DNA from: Sphingomonadales bacterium
Lineage (GTDB): Bacteria > Pseudomonadota > Alphaproteobacteria > Sphingomonadales > Sphingomonadaceae
Direction of reading: 5' to 3'
Assembly: GCA_027491235.1 (NCBI GenBank)
Contig: JAIXWO010000013.1
Location: 124,001 to 188,000, forward strand
Length of the DNA stretch: 64,000 nt
This document shows positions 51,983 through 60,837 of the stretch, in pieces. A program made the translations under genes and the position numbers. Position 1 is the first letter of the stretch. The number at the start of each line of letters is the position of its first letter. Under the pieces are notes generated by a model. That model saw only the letters and a program-made list of their open reading frames with translations. It did no database searches and had not been told where the DNA came from.

Positions 51983-53458
51983 TCAGCCGGGCATCCTGAT
52001 CTGGCGGCCCACACCCTCAGGTAGCGGCAGTTGCGCCTGACCTGCAATGAGGGCCTGTGCCACATCCTGCATGGTCTGCGGTGCCGGAGCCGACTTCTCA
52101 GCCTTGGCATCGACATGGACCAGCATATGCTCTGCAGTCGCGATGACCGCGTCCTGTTTCAGGCTGATCATTTCGTGGAACAGATGCAGGCGCTTGGCAT
52201 CGGCGGCCAGCACGCGGGTTCGGACCTCGATGGGTTCCCCCAGCCGTGATTGGCCGAGATGGCGGATGTGCGTCTCAACCGTGTACCAGGAATGGCCCGC
52301 CGCGACATAGTCTGCGCCAGCACCGATTTTGGCCAGCACCACATCCGTCGCATCGCCGAACAGCTTGAGATAGCAATATTCGGTCATGTGTTCGTTATAG
52401 TCGATCCACTCGGGTTGGACCGGCGTGGAGATGGTCAATAGCCGCCCGTCGGGTCCTGTCGAACCGATGTCGGCAGCCCCGCCATCCAGCCGCAATCGAT
52501 GCGCACGCGCCACGGCACCAGCAGCGAAATCATTGCGCTCCAACGCATGGGTTAAATCGACAAGGCAGTCGTCGCGCAGCTTTTCATAGGTGCGCAGATC
52601 GATGCCGCCCGCCTGCTCATCGGACTGGCGCGAAATCGTGTCGATCAATTCGTCCGTCAGCTTCGGGCCGATCAGCTTGGTCCAGGGCCATTCCATTGAC
52701 GGGCCGAACTGATGCAGGAAGTGCCGCATGCCATCCTCGCCGCCTGCAAGCCGGTAGACGAGGAACGTGCCCATGAAGGACCAGCGCATCCCCGCGCCAA
52801 AGCGGATCGCATCGTCAATTTCAGACGCCGTCGCGATGCCGTCATTGATCAGCCACAGCGCCTCACGCCACACGGCTTCCAGCAGGCGGTCCGCGATGAA
52901 ACCGTCAATCTCCTTGCGGACGTGCAGCACCTTCATGCCGATGCGTTCATAGACGGCGGCGGCGATGTCCTTCGTTTCCTGACTGGTCAGGTCCCCGCCG
53001 CAGATTTCGACGAGCGGCAACAAATAGACCGGATTAAACGGATGGCCGACGACCAGCCGGTCTGGCCGCGCCATGCCGGCCTGTAACTTGGTTGGAAGCA
53101 GACCCGACGTCGAGGAGCCGATCACTGCATGGGCAGGCATCGCTGCGTCAATCTCGGCGAGCAGCCGGACTTTCAGGTCCTCGCGTTCGGGCAGGCTTTC
53201 CTGAATGAAATCAGCATCGCGCACCGCATCGGCAAGCGAAGCGGCAAACGTCAAGGTGCCTTCGGCGGGCAGCGCTTGGCCGAACAGCCGGGTCAAAGCC
53301 CTGCGCGCGTTGGCGAGGACCGCGGCCGTCTTGCGCTCAATCTCTGGGTCCGGATCATAGACCGACACATCGATCCCATTGAGCGCAAAGCGCGCCGCCC
53401 AGCCCGCGCCGATGACGCCGCCGCCGACAATTCCGACTTTCCGGATCTCCTGTGTCAT
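51983..53458 (-). CDS. L-carnitine dehydrogenase fused to a thioesterase domain
   Basis: 491 residues in two parts. Residues 1-320 form a 3-hydroxyacyl-CoA-dehydrogenase-like L-carnitine 3-dehydrogenase: GIVGGGVIGAGWAARFALNG (NAD motif), SSTSGLLPT, and the catalytic His in GHPFNPVYLLPLVEI. From about 345 to the end lies a hotdog thioesterase domain with WIDYNEHMTEYCYLKLFGD. The dehydrogenase turns L-carnitine into 3-dehydrocarnitine with NAD+; the thioesterase half is expected to hydrolyse betainyl-CoA made by the next enzyme. Such fusions are known in rhizobial carnitine dehydrogenases, whereas Pseudomonas keeps CdhA and CdhB apart. The gene follows the cleavage enzyme by 13 bases. Confidence 0.93.
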   Translation of the reverse strand: MTQEIRKVGIVGGGVIGAGWAARFALNGIDVSVYDPDPEIERKTAAVLANARRALTRLFGQALPAEGTLTFAASLADAVRDADFIQESLPEREDLKVRLLAEIDAAMPAHAVIGSSTSGLLPTKLQAGMARPDRLVVGHPFNPVYLLPLVEICGGDLTSQETKDIAAAVYERIGMKVLHVRKEIDGFIADRLLEAVWREALWLINDGIATASEIDDAIRFGAGMRWSFMGTFLVYRLAGGEDGMRHFLHQFGPSMEWPWTKLIGPKLTDELIDTISRQSDEQAGGIDLRTYEKLRDDCLVDLTHALERNDFAAGAVARAHRLRLDGGAADIGSTGPDGRLLTISTPVQPEWIDYNEHMTEYCYLKLFGDATDVVLAKIGAGADYVAAGHSWYTVETHIRHLGQSRLGEPIEVRTRVLAADAKRLHLFHEMISLKQDAVIATAEHMLVHVDAKAEKSAPAPQTMQDVAQALIAGQAQLPLPEGVGRQIRMPG

Positions 53459-53471
53459 GTTCCGCTTGCTC

Positions 53472-54362
53472 CTAGCGCTTGGTCAGCTTGAGTTTGGTGC
53501 GGACTTCGGCGGGGCTCATAATGCGTGCGCCCATGCCCGTCAGGATCTGCACGGCGCGCTCGACCAGCTGGCCATTGCTCGCAAACTCACCGCGGCCGAG
53601 ATAGAGGTTGTCTTCCAGCCCGACACGCACATTGCCACCTGCAAGTGCTGCCATGGCGACGAAGGGCAGCTGGTTGCGGCCGATGGAAAAGCCGCTGAAG
53701 ATCGCTCCCGGCGGCAGCTGGTGGACCATCGCCATCGTGGTGAGGGGATCATCCGGCGCGCCATAGGGGATGCCCAAGCACAGCTGGATCATGACCGGAT
53801 CATCGAGGAGGCCGTCGCGGATCATCTCCTTCACGAAGACGAGGTGCCCGGTGTCGAACACTTCCAGTTCCGGCCGCACGCCGAGGCGCTGCACTTCTGC
53901 TGCCATGGTGCGCAGCATGCCGGGCGTGTTGGTCATGACATAATCGGCTTCGGCGAAGTTCATCGTGCCGCAGTCAAGCGTGCAGATTTCCGGCAGCAGT
54001 TCCTGCACGTGCAGCAGGCGCTCCATCGGGCCGACCATGTCAGTGCCTGCGGGATCGAGCGGGAAAGGGTTTTCGCCCGGGCCGAAAACGATATCGCCGC
54101 CCATGCCGGCCGTAAGGTTGATCACCACATCGGTGTCGCTGGCGCGTATCCGCTCCACCACTTCACGGTAGAGCCGGACATCGCGGCTTCCCTTGCCCGT
54201 TTCGGGATCGCGCACATGGATATGGGCAATTGCGGCCCCTGCGCGCGCTGCTTCAATCGCGGCATCGGCGATTTGTGCAGGCGTGATCGGCAAAGCAGGG
54301 TGCTTATCTGCGGTGGCGCCCGAGCCGGTCACGGCGCAGGTGATAAACGTTTCAAAATTCAT
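53472..54362 (-). CDS. Beta-keto acid cleavage enzyme (dehydrocarnitine:acetyl-CoA, CdhC-like)
   Basis: 296 residues from the ATG at 54362, with GAGG nine bases upstream; the longer frame adds 70 unrelated residues. This is a BKACE (formerly DUF849) barrel enzyme with the zinc His pair in [14 protein letters not shown] (about 40-53), a conserved Glu in [11 protein letters not shown], and [12 protein letters not shown] near the C-terminus. In carnitine catabolism the enzyme condenses 3-dehydrocarnitine with acetyl-CoA to yield betainyl-CoA and acetoacetate. It is the first gene of the operon, directly followed by the dehydrogenase that makes its substrate and divergent from a CdhR-like regulator, as in Pseudomonas. 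Confidence 0.93.
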   Translation of the reverse strand: MNFETFITCAVTGSGATADKHPALPITPAQIADAAIEAARAGAAIAHIHVRDPETGKGSRDVRLYREVVERIRASDTDVVINLTAGMGGDIVFGPGENPFPLDPAGTDMVGPMERLLHVQELLPEICTLDCGTMNFAEADYVMTNTPGMLRTMAAEVQRLGVRPELEVFDTGHLVFVKEMIRDGLLDDPVMIQLCLGIPYGAPDDPLTTMAMVHQLPPGAIFSGFSIGRNQLPFVAMAALAGGNVRVGLEDNLYLGRGEFASNGQLVERAVQILTGMGARIMSPAEVRTKLKLTKR

Positions 54363-54415
54363 GGCATATCCTCTTATCCTGGTCCGCAGCTTAGCTCGTG
54401 ATGTCCCGAAACAAA

Positions 54416-54450
54416 TCGTAAAAAGCGACAAATGATTGCAAAAAGCGACA
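54416..54450. promoter_or_regulatory. Two 15-bp direct repeats 20 bp apart, candidate operator of the carnitine regulator
   Basis: TCGTAAAAAGCGACA (54416-54430) and TTGCAAAAAGCGACA (54436-54450) match at 13 of 15 bases and are spaced exactly two helical turns apart, as AraC-type regulators prefer. They fill the 109-bp gap between the BKACE start and the regulator start. The 10-mer GCGACAAATG within it (54425-54434) recurs in the promoter region of the DMGDH-Rieske operon (16240-16249). Confidence 0.6.
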
Positions 54451-54471
54451 TTCCCTGACACGTCCAATGAT

Positions 54472-55422
54472 ATGACGCAGTCGCTCGCCTTCATCCTCAT
54501 GCCCGGCTTTTCAGCGATTGCATTTTTTGCCGCGCTTGAACCTCTGCGCATTGCCAACCGCCTGTCGGGCAAAGCTCTTTTTACTTGGACAATCCACGCC
54601 CCCGATGGGGACTATGCCGCGGCCTCAAACGGGATGCAGTTGCGCTCTGATGGGCCCCTGCCCGATGCGCCCCATACACTCGTGGTTTGTGCGGGCTTTG
54701 ATCCGCTCGACCGCGCCCGCCCGACCCTGCTGGGGCAGATCCGCCGAATGTGGCGCGCGGGGTGTCAGATCGGGTCCATCGATACAGGCGCCTTCGTGCT
54801 GGCCGAGGCGGGCATTTTGGGGCGGGAGATGATCACACTCCACTGGGAGGCGGCGGAAGACTTTCGTCGTCGCTATCCCCGCATACCGGTGTCGACCGAA
54901 CTCTATGAACGCCATGCCCGGCTGATCACCTGTGCAGGCGGCACTGCGGCGATGGACATGATGCTAGATGACATCGCAGCCCACCATGGTCTCACGCTCG
55001 CCCAAGCCGTTTCGGATCAATTGATCCATGATCGCATCCGCCCAGCCAGCGCGCCGCAGCGCACCGTGCTGGCCCCGCAGACACAGTTTGCAGGGCCAGT
55101 GGTCAAACGCCTTGTCACAGCAATGGAGCGGGGCATTGCCGGGGGGCGTCCGCTCTCCGCCATTCTAGCCAACGAGGGTCTCCACCGTCGTCAGGCCGAA
55201 CGCCTGTTTGAGGCCGAGTTGGGCATGAGCCCCGGGCGCTTTTACCGCACGCTGCGGATCCGCCACGCAGTCGACCTGATGCGCCAGACCGGAATGCCAG
55301 TCCACGAAGCGGCGTTGACTGCGGGCTTTTCCTCACAGCCGGTCTTTTCGCGGGCATGTCGGCAGCAATTTGGCCTCTCCCCGCGAGACATTCTCGCCGG
55401 GTCGGAACTCTCGGCCGATTGA
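54472..55422 (+). CDS. GATase1-like AraC-family regulator (CdhR/GbdR-like)
   Basis: 316 residues from the ATG at 54472; an in-frame TTG at 54436 lies inside the probable operator. The N-terminal half is a DJ-1/PfpI (class I glutamine amidotransferase-like) ligand domain (with [11 protein letters not shown] near residue 110), and the C-terminal about 100 residues are a double helix-turn-helix AraC domain with [22 protein letters not shown]. CdhR (carnitine), GbdR (betaine/dimethylglycine) and GlxA share this build. Divergent placement against the carnitine operon strongly suggests activation of that operon by carnitine or a related compound. A role in the betaine operon at 9-16 kb is possible because of the shared promoter word. 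Confidence 0.9.
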   Translation: MTQSLAFILMPGFSAIAFFAALEPLRIANRLSGKALFTWTIHAPDGDYAAASNGMQLRSDGPLPDAPHTLVVCAGFDPLDRARPTLLGQIRRMWRAGCQIGSIDTGAFVLAEAGILGREMITLHWEAAEDFRRRYPRIPVSTELYERHARLITCAGGTAAMDMMLDDIAAHHGLTLAQAVSDQLIHDRIRPASAPQRTVLAPQTQFAGPVVKRLVTAMERGIAGGRPLSAILANEGLHRRQAERLFEAELGMSPGRFYRTLRIRHAVDLMRQTGMPVHEAALTAGFSSQPVFSRACRQQFGLSPRDILAGSELSAD

Positions 55423-55438
55423 CCGCGCCAGTCTCTCG

Positions 55439-56230
55439 TCAGGCGTCCATATCTAGCGATAGGCTCTCGGTATGCCCGTCGATGGCTAACGCCTGACCCG
55501 AGATTCGCTGCCCGGCGGGCGAGGTGAGGAAGCGCACCATGCCCACGATATCGTCATTGGTCGCAAAGGCCCTGAGCGAGGACTGGCGCTTGTATTCGCG
55601 CTCCACCTCATCGACCGTCAGTCCGCGCGCTGCGGCATCCGCTGCGATGACCCGGTCGATCCTTGGCCCTTCGACGCTTGCGGGGCACAGCGCGTTGGCG
55701 CGGATGCCTTCGGGGCCCAATTCCATCGCCAGCGTTTTCGTGAGACCTATCAGCGCCCATTTGCTGGCCACATAAGGCCCCCGCAGCGGACAGCCCATCA
55801 GCCCGGCGTTGGAACTCATCGTGATGATTGAGCCGCCCGGTCCCTTGGCGCGCAGCAGAGGGATCGCGCGCCGCGTCATCAGGAACATGCCGCTGATATT
55901 GATATCAATGGTCCGCAGCCATGCGTCCACCGGCTGATCCTCCAGCCGCGCGGTCGGGCCGGATATGCCGGCGTTGTTGACGAGGAGATCGATGCCGGAA
56001 AGACCTGCGCGCGCCAGATCCGTCTCCACCGCATGGTAAAACGCTTCCACCGCCCCGGCGTCGCTCACATCGCAGGCATGGGCCAAGAGCGCCGGATCGG
56101 TCTGCGCCAGTGCAATCAGCGCAGTCTCATCGGAATCGCAGACATAGACTCGCCATCCGTCTGTGTTCAGGCCCCGGGCAATCGCAAGGCCAATACCGCT
56201 CGCAGCGGCGGAGATGATGGCAGTCTGCAT
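55439..56230 (-). CDS. Short-chain dehydrogenase/reductase
   Basis: 263 residues: an NAD(P) loop near the start (AIISAAASGIGLAIARGL, with the first glycine of TGxxxGxG replaced by Ala), NNAGISG (about 88-94), Ser in TMSSNAG, YVASKWAL with the catalytic Tyr and Lys (about 155-159) and a C-terminal GQALAIDGH. An Asp after strand 2 suggests NAD. It ends 16 bases from the stop of the CdhR-like gene and is transcribed towards it, after a flavoprotein gene. The AAASGIG version of the cofactor loop is unusual, but many SDRs tolerate Ala. I cannot name the substrate; 3-hydroxybutyrate or a sugar alcohol are typical for this clade. Confidence 0.82.
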   Translation of the reverse strand: MQTAIISAAASGIGLAIARGLNTDGWRVYVCDSDETALIALAQTDPALLAHACDVSDAGAVEAFYHAVETDLARAGLSGIDLLVNNAGISGPTARLEDQPVDAWLRTIDINISGMFLMTRRAIPLLRAKGPGGSIITMSSNAGLMGCPLRGPYVASKWALIGLTKTLAMELGPEGIRANALCPASVEGPRIDRVIAADAAARGLTVDEVEREYKRQSSLRAFATNDDIVGMVRFLTSPAGQRISGQALAIDGHTESLSLDMDA

Positions 56231-56315
56231 GATGTCTCAGTGTCTTAGGCGCTTCGTGCAGATGTATTGCACCGGCCGGTGTTCCCGCGCAACCGGGCCG
56301 GGTTTGGCGATCCTA

Positions 56316-57647
56316 TCAGGCGGCGGTCTGCAAGGCCGGAGCGTGGCGACGCAAAGGGTCTCCGCCAATGCCACGCATGCCTTGAGCCGCAAGCGAGGCC
56401 ACGACAACCGAATGGTCGAGCGCCTGAACCGGAAGCCCACCGGCCAGCGCCATCGCCGCAGCCGTGCCCGCCGCCTGACCCATAGCCATGCACTGCGGCA
56501 TCCCGCGTACTGAGGCGAAGGCGGCCGGATCAGCACAGACCAGCCGACCAGCGAACAGCAGGTTCCCGATGCTTTCGGGCACCATCGCGCGGAAAGGGAT
56601 GGTATAATAATCGCCCTCAGCCACAATCGCATCGTGGGTCATTTCCGTATCGCTGCGCATCACATCATCGATGGGATTGTCGCAGCACACGATGCCGTCG
56701 GCCGGCTTTGCTCCGGCAGAAAGATCGCGGGCGAGAATGCGGTGTATGGCTTCAAGCTTGCGCGTCTCTCGCACGCCGACCGTTGGGCCCAATTCGCTCA
56801 TGCGTGCCTGTTCAAAGCCCGGCGCGCTCTCGATCAGGAACCGCGCGAGCTGATGACAGCGCCGCCGCCCCTCTTGCGTCGCCTTTGCCACCTGCTGCGG
56901 ATCTGTCCCGTCCACGCCGCGGATGTGGACCGAGTTGCAGAACACTGTGTCCCGGTGAAACCCCTTCATCAGGTAGAGCTTGGCGAGGTCAGGATGCAGT
57001 CGCCCTTCAGCGATGCCTGCAGCGGCTTCCTTTGTGAAATAGGGATCGCCCTTGGCGAAGACCCGATCCCATGGGGCGTTCAGCATGGAGAAGGAGAGCG
57101 TGACCCCCATCATATTGCCGCGCCCGTCGCCGACCATGAACGGCACGCCCGCGCGGGCAGAGAGATCGCCATCGCCGGAGCAGTCGATGACCATACCGGT
57201 CTCAATCGTCATCGGCCCGGTCCGGTCGGTGCAGTCGATACGGCGGATGCGGCCCTCTTCAATCACGGGTGCTCCAGCAAACGTATTCAGATGCACATCG
57301 ACGCCTGCATCCTCAAGCATCTGAAACATCGCAAAGACAGCGGCTTCATGATCATAGATCACTTCATGCCCGAAGTTCTCAAGCGTCGAGGGACGGACCT
57401 CGGCCATGGGCGGCTGCATCGCACAGAGCTGGTCGGTCAGGTCGGCAAACACGCCGCCAATGCTCCGACCGGTTGGATAGCCACCGCCCCACGGCATGCC
57501 GGGGCAAAACGCCATCACGCCGCCGATCTTGCTGGTCACCTCAACCAACCGGACGCGCGCGCCCTGCCGCGCCGCACCAATCGCCGCGCCAAACCCGGCA
57601 GTGCCCCCACCGATCACCAGAACATCCGTTGAAATATCGCGTTGCAT
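56316..57647 (-). CDS. FAD-dependent oxidoreductase (FAD_oxidored family)
   Basis: 443 residues from the ATG at 57647. The N-terminal dinucleotide fold has VIGGGTAGFGAAIGAARQGA, the family block KIGGVMAFCPGMPWGGG, and a second FAD contact in GMVIDCSGDGDLSARAG (about 155-172); the C-terminus has LLFAGRLVCADPAAFASVRG. This is the Pfam FAD_oxidored type, widespread and poorly characterised, with members acting on sugars or in unknown catabolic pathways. It precedes the SDR by 85 bases on the same strand, so a two-step oxidation is plausible. No signal peptide. No clear link to the carnitine operon other than proximity. Confidence 0.82.
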   Translation of the reverse strand: MQRDISTDVLVIGGGTAGFGAAIGAARQGARVRLVEVTSKIGGVMAFCPGMPWGGGYPTGRSIGGVFADLTDQLCAMQPPMAEVRPSTLENFGHEVIYDHEAAVFAMFQMLEDAGVDVHLNTFAGAPVIEEGRIRRIDCTDRTGPMTIETGMVIDCSGDGDLSARAGVPFMVGDGRGNMMGVTLSFSMLNAPWDRVFAKGDPYFTKEAAAGIAEGRLHPDLAKLYLMKGFHRDTVFCNSVHIRGVDGTDPQQVAKATQEGRRRCHQLARFLIESAPGFEQARMSELGPTVGVRETRKLEAIHRILARDLSAGAKPADGIVCCDNPIDDVMRSDTEMTHDAIVAEGDYYTIPFRAMVPESIGNLLFAGRLVCADPAAFASVRGMPQCMAMGQAAGTAAAMALAGGLPVQALDHSVVVASLAAQGMRGIGGDPLRRHAPALQTAA

Positions 57648-57836
57648 CAAGTTCTTCTAACCGATTGCCCGACAAACGCCACCTATCGTCCAATCAAATT
57701 CCCTGCTTGGAGATGTTTTACCGACCAGAATGGGTTCTCGATCCGGCAATGTGGTTCATGGGACCCAAGTTCGATAGGCAGTAACAGCCCCAACGAACCA
57801 CCCGACCGCAGTCTAATCTCTTAATTTTGTGAATTT

Positions 57837-57921
57837 TGGTGCCCCTGGCCGGACTCGAACCAGCACTCCTTACGGAACTCGATTTTGAGTCGAGCGCGTC
57901 TACCAATTTCACCACAGGGGC
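57837..57921 (-). tRNA. tRNA-Leu (anticodon CAA)
   Basis: On the minus strand the 7-bp acceptor stem GCCCCTG pairs with CAGGGGC, followed by the discriminator A and an encoded CCA. The anticodon stem CTCGA/TCGAG closes the loop CTCAAAA, which puts CAA at positions 34-36, decoding UUG. A long variable arm (GTTCCGTAAGGAGT) marks a class II tRNA, and the T arm reads GCTGGTTCGAGTCCGGC. Confidence 0.96.
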
Positions 57922-57969
57922 ATCTGGCGGAGCGCCTAGCGCAGCCGCGCTTTCGGTGCAAGCTTAGCC

Positions 57970-58410
57970 CTACAATCCGCTGACGCCGCGCGGATTGGGC
58001 CCGAAACGGTTGTCCATCGGCGTTCCCGGCAGCAGGAAAAGGATAACGAGCGCAACGAAGCCGACAAGAATGGCGCCCGACACAACCAGTTCCGCATTTG
58101 GCCGATTCTGCGCAGCAACCCAGCCAATATAGGGCAGATAGAGGAGCATCATCCACCAACCAGACCGGTCACTGTCATGCAGGCGGCGCGCGCTCGTTGA
58201 AAGAAGTGGCAGAAGCGACAGAATGGAAATTGTGAGTTCCGCGGCGCCCATCCGGGCCGCGACAACCGTTCGCGTGCCATCCAGCGCATCAAAGAAATTG
58301 GCAGCAAGGACAACGACCGAATAAAGCAGGAAGAAGAACCAGAATTCCCGCCGGGTCGCCCGCCCGGTGAAATCGGCATATTTGCGGAACGGCGATGTCA
58401 TCCAGTCCAT
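57970..58410 (-). CDS. DUF805 inner-membrane protein (YhaH-like)
   Basis: 146 residues with four hydrophobic segments. The opening FRKYADFTGRATRREFWFF and the RRLHDSDRSGWW block near residue 76 are the signature of DUF805 proteins such as E. coli YhaH. Their function is unknown, though they often occur next to tRNA or housekeeping genes. It lies 48 bases upstream of tRNA-Leu on the same strand, and its ATG has no strong ribosome-binding site. Confidence 0.88.
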   Translation of the reverse strand: MDWMTSPFRKYADFTGRATRREFWFFFLLYSVVVLAANFFDALDGTRTVVAARMGAAELTISILSLLPLLSTSARRLHDSDRSGWWMMLLYLPYIGWVAAQNRPNAELVVSGAILVGFVALVILFLLPGTPMDNRFGPNPRGVSGL

Positions 58411-58481
58411 GGTCGGAAGTGGCCCTCAAAAGTCTGCGACTTTGCTACCCTTAAAAGCGTTAAGACCGCAACCCATTGGCA

Positions 58482-59990
58482 TTAATTCCTAGGTGCCTGA
58501 CGGCGATAGGAAAGCGCTTCGGCGATATGAATCCGTCCGACATGGTCGTTGCTGGCGAGGTCCGCAATCGTCCGCGCCACGCGCAGGATGCGGGTATAAC
58601 CGCGCGCAGAAAGACGCATCGCCTCTGCCGCCTGTGCCAGCAGCTTGCGTCCGGCATCATCGGGCGAACAGACCTCTGCCAACAGATCGCCGTCAACTTC
58701 GGCGTTGGCTCGAAACCCGGTTTGCGCATAGCGGTGGGTTTGCCTGTCCCGCGCGGCACAAACCCGCGCGCGCACCTCCGCCGATCCTTCCGCTGGTGGC
58801 GGTAGGATAAGGTCGGCCGCGCTCACAGCGGCAACATCGACATGCAGATCAATGCGGTCCAGCATCGGACCGGAAACCTTGGCTTGATAGTCCGCCGCAC
58901 AGCGCGGCGCGCGGGCACAGGCAAGCGACGCATCCCCCAGATGCCCGCAGCGGCACGGGTTCATCGCGGCGATCAACTGCACGCGTGCGGGAAAGGTGAC
59001 ATGGGCATTGGCGCGCGCCACGCTGACGGTGCCCGTTTCCAGCGGCTGCCGCAAAGAATCGAGCACGACCCTTTGAAACTCGGGCAGTTCATCGAGAAAG
59101 AGTACGCCCAAATGGGCAAGGCTTACCTCTCCGGGCCGAACACGCAGCCCGCCACCGACAAGGGCGGCCATTGATGCTGAATGGTGCGGAGACCGAAACG
59201 GCCGCTGCCGGACAAGGCGCCCGCCCTGCAACTCTCCTGCGACTGAGGCGACCATGGATACTTCCAGCGCCTCGGCTGCCGTAAGTTCAGGCAAAATGCC
59301 CGGAAGGCAGGCCGCCATCAGAGATTTGCCGGCACCCGGCGGGCCGCAAAACAAGAGGTTATGGCCGCCAGCGGCTGCAATCTCCAACGCGCGCTTGGCC
59401 GTTTCCTGGCCCTTTACCTGCGCCAAATCAGGACCAGGCGCATTGGCGTCGATCTGCCCCGGTGCAGGCGGGGAGATAATGGAGGTCCCTTTGAAATGGT
59501 TGAGAAGGGTCAACAGGTCCGGGGCGGCGATCACCTCAATTGTTCCAGCCCAAGCCGCCTCAGGCCCTTGTTCCGCGGGGCAAACCAGACCGAGTTGATA
59601 CTGGGACGCATGGAGAGCCGCCAGCAGAACGCCGGGCGACGCTGTCACGCGGCCATCGAGACCCAATTCCCCGACAAAGAGATAGGAGGCCATCGTTTCT
59701 GGATCGACGATTCCCATGGCACCGAGCAGCGCCACAGCGATCGGCAAATCATAGTGCGACCCTTCCTTTGGCAAATCCGCAGGAGATAGGTTCACAGTGA
59801 TACGTTTCGGGGGGAGCGACAGGCCAATCGCGGCGATGGCCGCACGCACCCGCTCCCGGCTTTCGGCGACAGCCTTGTCAGGCAAGCCGACGACAATAAA
59901 GGCCGGAACTCCGGCCGCAACCTGGCACTGCACCTCTACGCTGCGCGCTTCCAATCCGAGGTAAGCGACCGTGCGGGCAATAGCGACCAT
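58482..59990 (-). CDS. comM: YifB/ComM-family Mg-chelatase-like AAA ATPase
   Basis: About 502 residues from the ATG at 59990 (an in-frame ATG at 60014 would add eight). Domains: an N-terminal Lon-protease-like region (about 1-170), a Mg-chelatase-type AAA+ core with Walker A GPPGAGKSL (about 208-216), Walker B LFLDELPEF (about 293), a zinc-like Cys cluster NPCRCGHLGDASLACA, and a C-terminal Mg-chelatase domain with YTRILRVARTIADL. ComM is a hexameric helicase that helps branch migration when DNA taken up by natural transformation is integrated. This is a housekeeping-type gene found in most proteobacteria. Confidence 0.93.
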   Translation of the reverse strand: MVAIARTVAYLGLEARSVEVQCQVAAGVPAFIVVGLPDKAVAESRERVRAAIAAIGLSLPPKRITVNLSPADLPKEGSHYDLPIAVALLGAMGIVDPETMASYLFVGELGLDGRVTASPGVLLAALHASQYQLGLVCPAEQGPEAAWAGTIEVIAAPDLLTLLNHFKGTSIISPPAPGQIDANAPGPDLAQVKGQETAKRALEIAAAGGHNLLFCGPPGAGKSLMAACLPGILPELTAAEALEVSMVASVAGELQGGRLVRQRPFRSPHHSASMAALVGGGLRVRPGEVSLAHLGVLFLDELPEFQRVVLDSLRQPLETGTVSVARANAHVTFPARVQLIAAMNPCRCGHLGDASLACARAPRCAADYQAKVSGPMLDRIDLHVDVAAVSAADLILPPPAEGSAEVRARVCAARDRQTHRYAQTGFRANAEVDGDLLAEVCSPDDAGRKLLAQAAEAMRLSARGYTRILRVARTIADLASNDHVGRIHIAEALSYRRQAPRN

Positions 59991-60083
59991 CCGTGAGTCC
60001 CGATCCTTAAACATCCGTTAACCAGTCGCCCGAAAGTGTTGGAAAGCTTCGGCAGTGCATCTCCGTTTCGGGAGTTACTGACC

Positions 60084-60806
60084 ATGCCAAACAAACCTTC
60101 GACCCACGCTTTTCGCACTATAACTGCACTCATCAGCTTGTCGATACTTGCTGTTTCTGCGCCTGCGCAAGCAGATGATGGTAATGACCAAAGTTACACC
60201 ACAATAGAATATGCGAATGTCATTGATTCGCGGTCGAATAATGTCGGATCAGCGATCCCGATAGAACGGCAAAAGACAAGCGCTCGTCGCGCGCATCGTT
60301 ATGGACCATTTTACATCATCGATGAAAAGACAGTTGGCTTGGACAATGTGATCGACAGCATGTCGCCCAACCGGTTCCGCGCGATGATGGCGGCCTGGCC
60401 CAATATCGACACGATCAAGATCATAGAGTGCCCCGGCACGGTGGACGACGAAGCCAACCTCGTTCTTGCCCGAATGATCCGGTCCGCCGGAATGCGGACC
60501 GTGGTGCCAAGCAACGGATCAGCAAGGTCAGGCGGGGTTGAACTGTTTTTGGCGGGTGCCGAACATCGCGCAGAACCGGGCGCGGAATTGGGCGTCCATA
60601 GCTGGATCGATGAGAATGGACGTCAGGCGAAAGACTATCCCCACAACGACCCCGTCCATCAGGAATATATCCGCTATTACATCGACATGGGCTTTTCTCC
60701 TGACAAGGCGCGTGAATTTTATGCCTTCACCAACGCTGTTGCTCCGCATGATGGTATTCACTTCATGACGCGGCAGGAACTCGCCCACTTCAACATCGCG
60801 AACTGA
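60084..60806 (+). CDS. Secreted ClpP/crotonase-fold protein (COG3904-like)
   Basis: 240 residues from the ATG at 60084 with GGGAG 11 bases upstream. An N-terminal signal peptide (about 1-30, ending SAPAQA) directs export. The body shows the ClpP/crotonase-like pattern of periplasmic COG3904 proteins: IDTIKIIECPG (strand and turn), ARSGGVELFLAGAEHR with the probable nucleophile Ser, and AELGVHSW with the His. Such proteins look like serine peptidases of the SppA/ClpP type, but no substrate is known. It is transcribed away from comM and followed 31 bases later by a small membrane-protein gene. Confidence 0.75.
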   Translation: MPNKPSTHAFRTITALISLSILAVSAPAQADDGNDQSYTTIEYANVIDSRSNNVGSAIPIERQKTSARRAHRYGPFYIIDEKTVGLDNVIDSMSPNRFRAMMAAWPNIDTIKIIECPGTVDDEANLVLARMIRSAGMRTVVPSNGSARSGGVELFLAGAEHRAEPGAELGVHSWIDENGRQAKDYPHNDPVHQEYIRYYIDMGFSPDKAREFYAFTNAVAPHDGIHFMTRQELAHFNIAN

Positions 60807-60837
60807 CGCAGACACAATTCACCTTAGGAACGACACG

